Assembly: GCF_009749395.1 (NCBI RefSeq)
Contig: NZ_WBIR01000001.1
Coordinates: 434,001 to 498,000 of the forward strand
DNA from: Agromyces salentinus
GTDB taxonomy: Bacteria > Actinomycetota > Actinomycetes > Actinomycetales > Microbacteriaceae
Direction of reading: 5' to 3'
Length of the DNA: 64,000 bases
The stretch's first letter is position 1. Each line of letters starts with the position of its first letter. Below the pieces are notes generated by a model. It was not told the origin of the DNA and searched no databases. It saw only the letters and a list, made by a program, of their open reading frames with translations. The position numbers and the translations under genes were made by a program. Positions 28,949-37,611 of this stretch are shown here, in pieces.

Positions 28949-30424
28949 CTACCCCGTGGCGGCCCGGCTCGCGCGACGGCGTTGGTCGCGGGCCGTGCCG
29001 GCGGCGAACACCGCTTCGGAGTCCTCGAGCGCCATGCCCTTCGTCTCGGGAACCTTCCAGAGCACGAAGATGAACGAGAGGACGGCGAACGCCGCGTACA
29101 TCGCGTAGGTCCAGAACAGGGAGAACTCCGACATCGGCGGGAAGGACACGGTGATGAGGAAGTTCGCGATCCACTGCGCCGCCGCCGCGAGGCCGAGTGC
29201 GCGGCCGCGGATGCTGTTCGGGAAGATCTCGCCGAGCAGCACCCAGACGAGCGGACCCCACGAGAAGCCGAAGGCCACGACGAAGAGGTTGGCCGCGACG
29301 AGCGCGACCGGGCCCCAGGCGCCCGGCAGGCTCACCTCGCCGTCGATCGTGACGGAGTTCGCGAACGCGAGTGCCATCGTCGCGAGGGTCACGGCCATGC
29401 CCGTCGAGCCGATGAGCAGCAGTGGGCGTCGGCCGACCTTGTCGACCAGGGCGATCGCGATGAAGGTCACCACGATGTTCGTGACCGACGTGAGCACGCT
29501 GATGGTGAAGGAGTCGGACTCGTCGAAGCCGACGGCCTTCCAGAGGGTCGTCGAGTAGTAGAAGATCACGTTGATGCCGACGAACTGCTGGAACACCGAG
29601 AGCAGGATGCCGATCCACACGATGCCCTTGAGGCCGAGCACCGGCCCGCGCAGCGTGCCCTGCGCCTCGGCGACCTGATCGCGGTGCAGGGACCCGGTGA
29701 TGTCGGCGACGGCCTTCGCCGGGTCGGGAGTGCCGATGCGCTCGAGCACCTCTTCGGCCTGCTTGTCGCGACCCGCCTTGACCAGGTAGCGCGGCGACTC
29801 GGGAAGGAGCAGGGCGATCACGCCGTAGGCGATCGAGGGCACCGCGCACGCGAGGAACATCCACCGCCACGCCTCGAGCCCGAACCAGAACGGTTGGTCG
29901 GCGCCGCCCGCGGCCGCCGCGAACAACGCATCGGAGAGCAGGGCGGCGAAGATGCCGAAGACGATCGCGAGCTGCTGCAGCGACGCGAGCCGGCCGCGGA
30001 TCGCGCTCGGCGAGATCTCGGCGATGTACGCCGGGGCCACGACCGAGGCGATGCCGATGCCCACGCCGCCGAGCACGCGCCAGAAGATCAGGTCGATCAC
30101 GCCGAAGGCGAAGCCCGCGCCGAGCGAGGAGACGAGGAAGAGCACCGCGCCGATGATCATCACCGGGATGCGGCCGTAGCGATCGGCCAGCCGCCCGGCG
30201 AGCTCGGCACCGAGCGCGCAGCCGAGGAGGGCGCTCGCGACCGCGAAGCCCGTCACCGCCGCGGAGAGGGCGAACTCGTCCTGGATCGCGTCGACCGCGC
30301 CGTTGACCACGGAGGAGTCGAAGCCGAAGAGGAAACCGCCGACCGCGCCCGCCGCAGCGAGCCCGATGACCTTGCGGTTGACGCCCTTCGGCAGCTTCTG
30401 CCCAGCCGTCGACCCGTCGCTCAT
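28949..30424 (-). CDS. MFS sugar porter
   Basis: A 491-residue, 12-helix sugar/H+ symporter. Sugar-porter signatures are LFGFDSSVVNGAVDAI in helix 1, GRLADRYGRIPVM, RVLGGVGIGIASVVAPAYIAE (PESPR precursor motif), LLPESPRYLVKAGRD, QQFVGINVIFYYSTTLW in helix 7 and WVLLGEIFPNSIRGRAL. These point to glucose, xylose or a similar monosaccharide. ATG 30424 with AAGGGGG upstream is preferred over the GTG at 30442. No regulator lies directly beside it. Confidence 0.92.
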   Translation of the reverse strand: MSDGSTAGQKLPKGVNRKVIGLAAAGAVGGFLFGFDSSVVNGAVDAIQDEFALSAAVTGFAVASALLGCALGAELAGRLADRYGRIPVMIIGAVLFLVSSLGAGFAFGVIDLIFWRVLGGVGIGIASVVAPAYIAEISPSAIRGRLASLQQLAIVFGIFAALLSDALFAAAAGGADQPFWFGLEAWRWMFLACAVPSIAYGVIALLLPESPRYLVKAGRDKQAEEVLERIGTPDPAKAVADITGSLHRDQVAEAQGTLRGPVLGLKGIVWIGILLSVFQQFVGINVIFYYSTTLWKAVGFDESDSFTISVLTSVTNIVVTFIAIALVDKVGRRPLLLIGSTGMAVTLATMALAFANSVTIDGEVSLPGAWGPVALVAANLFVVAFGFSWGPLVWVLLGEIFPNSIRGRALGLAAAAQWIANFLITVSFPPMSEFSLFWTYAMYAAFAVLSFIFVLWKVPETKGMALEDSEAVFAAGTARDQRRRASRAATG

Positions 30425-30540
30425 GGAGTCCCCCTTCGCCACCTTCGGCGCATCCCCTGGCCGTGCTGACGAGCCTAGCGGGAACCCCGGATGCGGCGCA
30501 GGGCGACGCCCCCCGCACCGGACCGTGGTACCTTACGCCC

Positions 30541-32484
30541 TCACGCCTCGACGGCGGGCACGGCCAGGGCCGGGCCCCGCTCCTGCTGGTGGTAGAGCGA
30601 CGCGTACACGCCGCCCGCGCCGATCAGCTCGGCGTGCGTGCCCTGTTCGACGATGCGTCCCGCGACGACGACGAAGATCACGTCGGCCGCGACCACGGTC
30701 GACAGGCGGTGCGCGATCGCGATGGTCGTGCGCCCTCGGGCGGCGTCGTCGAGCGCCTCCTGCACGACGCGCTCGGAGATCGTGTCCAGCGCACTCGTCG
30801 CCTCGTCCAGCACGAGCACCGGCGGGTCCTTGAGCAGCACCCGCGCGATCGCGATGCGCTGCTTCTCGCCGCCCGAGAGCCGGTACCCGCGTTCGCCGAC
30901 GGTCGTCGCGTACCCGTCGGGGAAGGACATGATCGTCTCGTGGATGTTGGCCGAGCGCGCGGCGGCCTCGAGCTCGGCATCCGTGGCATCCGGCTTCGCG
31001 TACCTGAGGTTCTCGGCGATCGTCGCGTGGAACAGGTAGGTCTCCTGGCTCACGATCCCGATGCTGCCCACGAGCGATTCCTGCCGGAGCTCGCGCACGT
31101 CATCGCCCGCGAACCTCACGGCGCCGCCCGTCGCCTCGTACAGGCGCGGCACGAGGTAGGACACCGTCGTCTTGCCCGCGCCCGACGGGCCCACGAAGGC
31201 CGCGTACTGCCCCGGCTCGATCGTGAAGCTGACGCCGTCGAGCGTCGGCGCCGTGTCATCCGTCGCGTCGGGGTACCGGAAGGTCACGTCGTCGAACTCG
31301 ACCCGCCCGAGCTCGGGACCGGATGCCACGTCGCGGGCGTTCGGGGCATCGGTGATGGTGGGCTTCAGGTCGAGGTACTCGAAGATGCGGGCGAAGAGGG
31401 CGCTCGAGGTCTGCAGGTCGAGCGACACGCGCATGAGCGCCATCAGCGGGAAGAGCAGCCTCGCCTGCACGGTCGTGAACGCGACGATGGTGCCGGCCGT
31501 GACATCCGCCGCGCCGTTGCCGATGAGCACGCCCGCGACCAGGTACACGATCGCCGGGATCGACGACATGAAGATGTTGACCATCGCGAAGAACCACTGG
31601 CCCGTCATCTGCTGGCGCACCTGCAGGCGGATCTGGTTGTCGTTCTCGTCGGCGTAGCGGTCGATCTCGTTCTGCTGGCGCGTGAAGCTCTTCGAGAGCA
31701 GGATGCCCGACACGCTCAGGGTCTCCTGCGTGATGGCGGTCATCTCGGACAGCGACTCCTGCGTCTCGCCGGCGATGCGGGCGCGGACCTTGCCGACACG
31801 ACGCTGCGCGATGACCATGAACGGCATCAGCACGATCGCCACGAGCGTCAGCTGCCAGTTGAGGATCCACATCGCGATGAATGCCGAGATGACGGTGACG
31901 GTGTTGCCGAGCACGCTCGAGACCGTATTCGTGAGCACGCTCGCGACGCCGCCGACGTCGTTCTGCAGGCGCGACTGGATGACGCCGGTCTTCGTGCGCG
32001 TGAAGAAGCTGAGCTCCATCGACTGCAGGAGCGTGAACATGCGCACCCGCAGGGCGCCCATGACCTTGTTGCCGATGGTGGAGGTGAGCCACGTCTGCCA
32101 GACCGCGAGGAGCGCCGACACCAGGTAGACCGCGATCATCGCGCCGACCACCCAGGCCAGCAGCGGCAGGTTCGGGCCGGTGATGAGGTCGGGGTTCGAC
32201 GGATCGGTCGGGAACAGGCCGTCGTCGAAGGCGCGCTGCGTGAGCAGCGGCGGGATCACGCTGAGCCCCGCGGCGACGAGCACGAGCACGACGGTCAGCG
32301 TCAGGGCCGCCCGGTGCGGGGCGAAGAGCTGGGCGATGCGGCCGAGGAGGTTCGGGATCACCGGCGCCTCGGCGTTCTCGGCGCGCTGCGCCGACTCGTC
32401 GGCGGCCGAGATGCGTGTGCGCGGCTTGCCGAACTTGCCCGTCTGGCCGCCGGGCGGGCCGCCTCCCGCTCCATGCATGCTCAT
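30541..32484 (-). CDS. ABC exporter half-transporter (MsbA/LmrA-like)
   Basis: A 647-residue fusion of six membrane helices (about 65-370) and an ATPase domain (about 400-640). The ATPase has Walker A GPSGAGKTTVSY, Q-loop SQETYLF, signature RLSGGEKQRIAIARVLL, Walker B PVLVLDEATSAL and the H-loop IAIAHRLSTV. The intracellular loop SFFTRTKTGVIQSRLQND is typical of lipid and drug exporters. A Gly-rich N-terminus (MHGAGGGPPGGQ) precedes the helices. It would work as a homodimer, since no partner half is next to it. Confidence 0.93.
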   Translation of the reverse strand: MSMHGAGGGPPGGQTGKFGKPRTRISAADESAQRAENAEAPVIPNLLGRIAQLFAPHRAALTLTVVLVLVAAGLSVIPPLLTQRAFDDGLFPTDPSNPDLITGPNLPLLAWVVGAMIAVYLVSALLAVWQTWLTSTIGNKVMGALRVRMFTLLQSMELSFFTRTKTGVIQSRLQNDVGGVASVLTNTVSSVLGNTVTVISAFIAMWILNWQLTLVAIVLMPFMVIAQRRVGKVRARIAGETQESLSEMTAITQETLSVSGILLSKSFTRQQNEIDRYADENDNQIRLQVRQQMTGQWFFAMVNIFMSSIPAIVYLVAGVLIGNGAADVTAGTIVAFTTVQARLLFPLMALMRVSLDLQTSSALFARIFEYLDLKPTITDAPNARDVASGPELGRVEFDDVTFRYPDATDDTAPTLDGVSFTIEPGQYAAFVGPSGAGKTTVSYLVPRLYEATGGAVRFAGDDVRELRQESLVGSIGIVSQETYLFHATIAENLRYAKPDATDAELEAAARSANIHETIMSFPDGYATTVGERGYRLSGGEKQRIAIARVLLKDPPVLVLDEATSALDTISERVVQEALDDAARGRTTIAIAHRLSTVVAADVIFVVVAGRIVEQGTHAELIGAGGVYASLYHQQERGPALAVPAVEA

Positions 32485-32545
32485 GGGCCAACCCTACGTC
32501 GGCTCAACGTCGCCTCGGCCCGCTTGACATCCCAACACGGGCGAA

Positions 32546-32581
32546 GCGGATGCCGCGGACCCCCCAGCCCGCGGCATCCGC
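32546..32581 (-). terminator. Terminator hairpin after the 33-36 kb sugar ABC operon
   Basis: GCGGATGCCGCGG at 32546-32558 pairs exactly with 32569-32581 around a 10-base C-rich loop. It lies 20 bp beyond the last permease stop and before the exporter gene. Confidence 0.75.
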
Positions 32582-32600
32582 CGTTCGCTCGCGCTGTGGC

Positions 32601-33599
32601 CTACCCCTTCGTCGACCCGGCGAGCAACCCGCGCACGAAGTAGCGCTGGAGGCTGAAGAAGACGATGAGCGGGATGACGATCGAGATGAACGCGGCCGCC
32701 GTGAGCAACTGCCAGTCCTGCCCCCTCGTCCCGGTCAACTCCGCCAATCGTTGGGTGAGTGGCGCAACGTCCTGGGTGCCGCCCGAGAAGATGAGGGCGA
32801 CGAGCAGGTCGTTCCACACCCAGATGAACTGGAAGATCGCGAACGAGGCGATGGCCGGAACGGAGAGCGGGAGCACGATGCGGAAGAAGATCTGGCTGTG
32901 CGTCGCGCCGTCGACCCTCGCCGCCTCGATGACGTCAGCCGGGATCTCGGAGATGAAGTTGTGCAGCAGGAAGATCGCGAGCGGGAGGCCGAAGATCGTG
33001 TGCGCGACCCAGAGCGGCAGGTAGTTCTGCTCGGGGATGATCGGGATCACGTCGTGGAGCCAGGCCTGCATCGGGCGGAGCACGGTCGAGAAGATCTGCA
33101 GGAGCGGCACGAGCGCCATCTGCAGCGGGATGATCTGCAGCGCGAAGATGATGACGAAGAGCACCCCGACCCCGCGGAACCGCATCCACGCGAAGGCGTA
33201 GGCCGCCATCGACGCGAAGACGAGCGGGATGATCGTGGCGAGCAGCGCGATCGCGATCGAGTTGACGATGTACGAGCCCAGCTGCGGCGAGGAGGACGAG
33301 GTCGACAGCAGCACGTCCTGGTAGTTCTCGAGCGTGAACCCGGGGTTGCTGAAGATCGTCCACCAGCCGGTGGTGCGGATGAGCTCGGCCGGGCGGAACG
33401 ACGAGATGAAGAGTCCGAAGGTCGGGATCGTCCAGAGCAGGGCGATGACGAGCGAGGCGATCGTGGCCGTGCGCGAGGTGAGCCGCTTCTTGACCCGCAT
33501 GGTCTTGGGCTCGGTGTAGCCGGATGCCTCGGCGTCGGTCGTGGCGTCGATCGCGCCGCGGTTCTTGCCGACGGGAAGGTCGGGCGGGGCGATGCTCAT
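32601..33599 (-). CDS. Carbohydrate ABC permease, MalG/AglG-like
   Basis: A 332-residue inner-membrane permease with six helices after a soluble N-terminus. The EAA loop is VIEAARVDGATHSQIFFRIVLPL (about 240-262), contacting an ATPase encoded elsewhere, since no ATPase gene is nearby. ATG 33599 overlaps the upstream permease stop by 4 bp. The C-terminus reads QRYFVRGLLAGSTKG, as in the MalG group. Together with the two upstream genes it resembles the alpha-glucoside AglEFG system, but the sugar is not proven. Confidence 0.92.
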   Translation of the reverse strand: MSIAPPDLPVGKNRGAIDATTDAEASGYTEPKTMRVKKRLTSRTATIASLVIALLWTIPTFGLFISSFRPAELIRTTGWWTIFSNPGFTLENYQDVLLSTSSSSPQLGSYIVNSIAIALLATIIPLVFASMAAYAFAWMRFRGVGVLFVIIFALQIIPLQMALVPLLQIFSTVLRPMQAWLHDVIPIIPEQNYLPLWVAHTIFGLPLAIFLLHNFISEIPADVIEAARVDGATHSQIFFRIVLPLSVPAIASFAIFQFIWVWNDLLVALIFSGGTQDVAPLTQRLAELTGTRGQDWQLLTAAAFISIVIPLIVFFSLQRYFVRGLLAGSTKG

Positions 33600-34564
33600 C
33601 GGATCTCCCTCTGCTTGCGGAGCACGTTCACGTTGTAGATCACGATCGGCAGCACCATCACGAAGAGGATCAGCGCGAGCGCCGAGCCGCGCCCGATCTC
33701 GCTCGCGCGGAACGCCTGCGTGTACATCTCGTTGGCGACGATGCTGGTGTTGAAGTTTCCGGCGGTCATCGTGCGGACGATGTCGAAGACCTTGAGGGTC
33801 GCGATCGAGATCGTCGTGAGCACGACGACGAGCGAGCCGCGGATGCCGGGGACGATCACGTTCGTGAAGCGCTGCCAGCCGTTGGTGCCGTCGAGCTGCG
33901 CCGCCTCGAGCTGCTCGGTCGCGATGCCCTTGATCGCGGCGCTCAGCACGACCATGGCGAAGCCGGTCTGCACCCAGATCATCACGACGATGAGCAGGAT
34001 CGTGTTGATCGGGTCGGTCTGCAGCCACTGCACCGGCTCGCCGCCGAAGGCGACGACGATCGCGTTCAGCAGGCCGATCTGCTCGCGGTCGCCCGAGCGG
34101 TACTCGTACACGAACTTCCAGATGACGCTGGCGCCCACGAACGAGATGGCGATCGGCATGAACAGGACGGCCTTGTAGAAGCGCTCTCCGCGTGAGCGGT
34201 CGATGAACACCGCGTAGGCCAGGCCGACCGCGGTCGCGAACGTCGGCACGAGCAGCACCCAGATGACGGTGTTGATGAGCGTGCGGATGGCGGCGGGTTG
34301 CGTGAAGGCCCAGATGAAGTTGTCGAAGGTCCAGGCGCCCGACGAGGTCTGGAAGGCCAGGATGCTCGTCCGGATGGCCGGGTAGATGAGTCCGACCGTC
34401 ACGAGGATCAGCGCCGGCGCCAGGAACCCGACCAGTTGCCAGTAGTCGCGCCCCTTCTTGGGCGCCTTGTCGATGAAGAAGATGAGGAGGCCGACGATGG
34501 CGGCGAAGACCGCAAGCCCCATCACCACCTGCAGGATCTTGCCGAGCAGATCGGCCGTGGTCAT
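33596..34564 (-). CDS. Carbohydrate ABC permease, MalF/AglF-like
   Basis: A 322-residue permease with an extra N-terminal helix (LLGKILQVVMGLAVFAAIVG) before the six-helix core. The EAA-type loop is TEQLEAAQLDGTNGWQRFTNVIVPGI. WVLLVPTFATAVGLAYAVF lies in the core. ATG 34564 is preceded by GAGGG. It forms the heterodimer with the permease 4 bp downstream and receives cargo from the lipoprotein encoded upstream. A hairpin at 34614-34646 sits just ahead of it. Confidence 0.9.
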   Translation of the reverse strand: MTTADLLGKILQVVMGLAVFAAIVGLLIFFIDKAPKKGRDYWQLVGFLAPALILVTVGLIYPAIRTSILAFQTSSGAWTFDNFIWAFTQPAAIRTLINTVIWVLLVPTFATAVGLAYAVFIDRSRGERFYKAVLFMPIAISFVGASVIWKFVYEYRSGDREQIGLLNAIVVAFGGEPVQWLQTDPINTILLIVVMIWVQTGFAMVVLSAAIKGIATEQLEAAQLDGTNGWQRFTNVIVPGIRGSLVVVLTTISIATLKVFDIVRTMTAGNFNTSIVANEMYTQAFRASEIGRGSALALILFVMVLPIVIYNVNVLRKQREIR

Positions 34565-34613
34565 CGTGCCCTCACATTCTCCGTTGAATCGAGCTTCGGT
34601 GAAGCCGGGTCGC

Positions 34614-34646
34614 CGAGGGGTGGGGCTCGAAGAACCCCACCCCTCG
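34614..34646 (-). terminator. Intercistronic hairpin after the sugar-binding protein gene
   Basis: CGAGGGGTGGGG at 34614-34625 pairs perfectly with 34635-34646 around a 9-base loop. It separates the binding-protein gene from the permeases and could act as an attenuator or mRNA-stabilising element. Confidence 0.75.
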
Positions 34647-34691
34647 ACTATGCCGCATGCCCTCGGTGCTCGGGCGGCGACACGAGGATGA

Positions 34692-36050
34692 TCAGCTGGA
34701 AGGCCAGCTCGCCTCGATGGTGTCGAGCACCTGCGCGGTGTCCTCACCGCCGACCCAGGCCACGATGCCCTTCCAGAAGGAGTCGGTGCCGACGGCGCCG
34801 GGCATCAGGTCCGATCCGTCGAACCGGAACGTGGTCTCGGGATCCTGGAGGATCTCGATGGACTGCGTGAGCAGCTCGCTGGAGGCGTTCTGCGGGTCGA
34901 CGCCCTTGTTGGCGCTGATGACGCCGCCGAGGCTGACGCGGTTGTTGGCCCACGTGTCGCTGGAGAGGTAGGCGCGGAACGCCTCGACCTCTTCGGCGTC
35001 GCGGAACGCGACCGGGAACTCGCCGCCACCGGTGACCGACAGCGGGTCGTCGGCGCTGGCCGGCGGGAGCAGGAAGCCGAACACGTCGCCATCGGATGCG
35101 ACCGTCACCTCATCGCCACCGTCGGGGTTCCAGAACGTCTCGTAGAACGAGGCCTGGTGGTGCAGCGAGCACTCGCCGTCGACGATCGGCAGGCCGGCGG
35201 TCTGGAAGGCCTCGGTGACCTGCGTGGACACGTCGCCGATGCCGCCGTTGACCATGTCCTCGTTCTTGAGGTAGCCCCCGACCGCGTCGAACGCGGCTGC
35301 GACCTGCGGGTCGTTGAACGGGATCTCGTGCGTGACCCACTGGTCGTACGCGTCGGGGCCGTTCAGGCGCAGCATGTAGTCCTCGACCCAGTCGGTGCCC
35401 GGCCAGCCGGTCGCCTCGCCGGATTCGAGGCCGACGCACCAGGGCTTGTGGTCGCCCTCGGCCGCGATGGTCTCGGAGAGCTCGGTCAGCTCGTCGAGCG
35501 TCTTCGGGATCTCGTAGCCCTTCTCCTCGAACTCGGCCGGCGAGTACCAGACGTAGCCCTTGATGCTGGCCATGAGCGGGGCGGCGTAGAACGTGTCCTC
35601 GTAGGTGCCGTACTGCTTCCAGTCCTCGGACCAGAACTCGTCGACGTTCGCCTCGACGGGCTCGGAGGCCGGGATCAGCCAGCCGCCGGCGGCGAGGCGC
35701 CCGAGCAGGCCGGGCTGCGGAACGATGCCGACGTCGGGAGCGTTGCCGCCCTCGGCGAGGACGGCGATCTGCGCCTCGAACTCGCTCGAGCCCTGGTACT
35801 CGACCGAGATGCCGGTGCACGACTCGAAGTCGGCCCACGACTTGTTCAGGTTGTCGGCCTCGAGGTCGAGGATGGTGCCCGCGACGGTGACCTCGGCCCC
35901 GTCGAACGTGCCGTAGGTCTCGTAGTCGGAGCAGTCGACGTCGCCGGCGTCCTCTTCCGCGATGTCACCGGTGCAAGCCGTGAGCGTGAGGCCGAGCGCG
36001 GCGGCCGCCACGATCGACGCCGTCCACCGACGATGCCGTGTGTTTCTCAT
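34692..36050 (-). CDS. Carbohydrate-binding lipoprotein (AglE-like)
   Basis: A 452-residue extracellular solute-binding protein, family 1. The signal peptide ends ALGLTLTACTG with the lipobox LTAC. PDVGIVPQPGLLGRLAAGGW, SIKGYVWYSPAEFEEKGYE and GVISANKGVDP are like alpha-glucoside binding proteins (AglE), giving a tentative substrate. AGGAG lies close to ATG 36050. It is first in a three-gene operon facing a LacI-family gene, with a GGAACCGGTTCC palindrome 44 bp upstream of its start. Confidence 0.9.
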   Translation of the reverse strand: MRNTRHRRWTASIVAAAALGLTLTACTGDIAEEDAGDVDCSDYETYGTFDGAEVTVAGTILDLEADNLNKSWADFESCTGISVEYQGSSEFEAQIAVLAEGGNAPDVGIVPQPGLLGRLAAGGWLIPASEPVEANVDEFWSEDWKQYGTYEDTFYAAPLMASIKGYVWYSPAEFEEKGYEIPKTLDELTELSETIAAEGDHKPWCVGLESGEATGWPGTDWVEDYMLRLNGPDAYDQWVTHEIPFNDPQVAAAFDAVGGYLKNEDMVNGGIGDVSTQVTEAFQTAGLPIVDGECSLHHQASFYETFWNPDGGDEVTVASDGDVFGFLLPPASADDPLSVTGGGEFPVAFRDAEEVEAFRAYLSSDTWANNRVSLGGVISANKGVDPQNASSELLTQSIEILQDPETTFRFDGSDLMPGAVGTDSFWKGIVAWVGGEDTAQVLDTIEASWPSS

Positions 36051-36093
36051 GTCATCTCCTCATCGAGTAACGAATGTGACGCAGCCGGAACCC

Positions 36094-36251
36094 GGAACCG
36101 GTTCCACTGCTCCACGGTAGGGGAGGCCGACTGACCGCACAACCCGTGGGCGGTCACGATCCGGCCACGCGGGCACGGATGCAGCCCGGCGCGGTGAGAA
36201 CGCTCTCCCGCTTCGACACCCCGGCGCGCCCCGAGTTCCGGAACCGGTTCC
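36094..36251. promoter_or_regulatory. Paired GGAACCGGTTCC operators between sugar ABC operon and lacI
   Basis: The 12-bp perfect palindrome GGAACCGGTTCC occurs at 36094-36105 and 36240-36251. Both copies sit in the longer identical context CCGGAACCGGTTCCAC. One copy is beside the ABC operon start, the other 60 bp before the LacI start. A third, different CG-centred imperfect palindrome GAGAACGCTCTC lies between them at 36196-36207. Confidence 0.8.
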
Positions 36252-36310
36252 ACCCAAGCGGGCCGAGCACTACCATCAGGAGCGGATGCTGCCCGACGGA
36301 GGGAGGCGCG

Positions 36311-37396
36311 ATGCCCGCCATCAGCGATGTCGCTCGACTCGCGGGCGTCTCCAAGGCGACCGCCTCACGCGCGCTCTCGGGCCGCGGGCACGTGGCCGAG
36401 CAGACCCGGCTGCGGGTCGTGCAGGCGGCATCCGAGATCGGGTACATCGCCTCGCCGGATGCCGCGAGCCTCGTGACGGGCCGAACGAAGAACGTCGGCG
36501 TCGTGATCCCGTTCGTGAACAGCTGGTTCTTCGGCGAGATGCTCGAGGGCATCGAGCGCGCCCTGCTCGGCGCCGGCTACGACCTCACGCTCTACAACCT
36601 GCCGGAGGGCGGGCCCGCGCGGGCCCGGGTGTTCGACTTCTTCCTCGCCCGCAAGCGGGTGGACGCGGTGATCGTGATCGCCGTCGACCTCACGGAGGGC
36701 GAGGTGCGCGGGCTCGAACGACGCGAGAAGCCGATCGTCTGCGTGGGTGGCAGCGGCGACGCCACCGCCCGGCTCTCGATCGACGACCGGGCCGTCGGCC
36801 TGCTCGCGACCGAGCACCTGCTGCACCTGGGCCACACGCGCATCGCACACCTCGCGGGAGCCGGCGCCGGGCTGCAGCCCAACAGCATGGCGGGACTGCG
36901 GGCGGCCGGGTTCCGCGACGCCGTCGCAGCCGCGGATGCCGACCGGATGGACCCGGCCGCCCGCGTGGCGGGCGGCGCCCCTCGCGGTTCCGCGACCGAG
37001 CTCGGGCCCATCGACGCGATCGTCATCGAGACCGAGATGGGCATGCCGGGCGGCTTCGAGGCCGGCCTGCAGCTGCTCGGCCACCCGGCGCATCGGCCGA
37101 CGGCGGTGTTCGCGGCGACCGACGAGACGGCGTTCGGCGTGATCCGCGCGGCTGAGCGGCTCGGTCTCTCCGTCCCCCGGGACCTCTCGGTGATCGGGGT
37201 CGACGACCACGAGCATGCGGCGCTCTTCGATCTCACGACGATCGCGCAGGCACCGGCCGAGCAGGGCCGGCTCGCCGTCGAGGTGGCGCTGCGGATGCTG
37301 GGCGACGACGCCCGGGCGGATCCCCTTCCCGACTCCGGGGCGCCCCTGGCGACCCGCCTCGTGGTCCGCGGCAGCACCGCACGCGCGACCGCCTGA
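36311..37396 (+). CDS. LacI-family repressor of the AglE-like operon
   Basis: A 361-residue repressor. The DNA-binding head AISDVARLAGVSKATASRAL starts at residue 3 and the hinge is SPDAASLVTGRT. The ligand core includes NSWFFGEMLEGIERALLGAGY, AATDETAFGVIRAAERLGLSVP and DLSVIGVDDHEHA. ATG 36311 has GGAGGGAGG upstream. The shared palindromes on both sides suggest it represses itself and the divergent operon. The downstream ABC operon at 37612 has different palindromes, so control of that operon is less likely, but it lies only 215 bp away. Confidence 0.93.
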   Translation: MPAISDVARLAGVSKATASRALSGRGHVAEQTRLRVVQAASEIGYIASPDAASLVTGRTKNVGVVIPFVNSWFFGEMLEGIERALLGAGYDLTLYNLPEGGPARARVFDFFLARKRVDAVIVIAVDLTEGEVRGLERREKPIVCVGGSGDATARLSIDDRAVGLLATEHLLHLGHTRIAHLAGAGAGLQPNSMAGLRAAGFRDAVAAADADRMDPAARVAGGAPRGSATELGPIDAIVIETEMGMPGGFEAGLQLLGHPAHRPTAVFAATDETAFGVIRAAERLGLSVPRDLSVIGVDDHEHAALFDLTTIAQAPAEQGRLAVEVALRMLGDDARADPLPDSGAPLATRLVVRGSTARATA

Positions 37397-37404
37397 GGGC
37401 TCAT

Positions 37405-37515
37405 AAAGCGCTTTCTCGCTTTCATCACATTTCGGCAACTGAAATCGGGAAAGCGCTTGCGAAGCCGCGCAATCGTCGTGTAGAAACGTCACGAAGCACT
37501 GAGATAGCGCTTTCT
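37405..37515. promoter_or_regulatory. Three AAAGCGCTTTC-type operators upstream of the second sugar ABC operon
   Basis: AAAGCGCTTT at 37405-37414, GAAAGCGCTTGC at 37449-37460 and ATAGCGCTTTCT at 37504-37515 share an AGCGCT core. This is the CG-centred palindrome form used by LacI-family proteins. A possible promoter (TTGCGA at 37457-37462, TAGAAA about 18 bp on) overlaps the middle copy. Three sites could allow looping. Confidence 0.75.
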
Positions 37516-37611
37516 GACAGAGTGATCGACGTTGATGACTGGAGACACCGTGGTTTCCCCCACCCGAGCCGATGCCCGCCATGCGGGGTACGGCGCACCA
37601 GAGGCTGCTCG

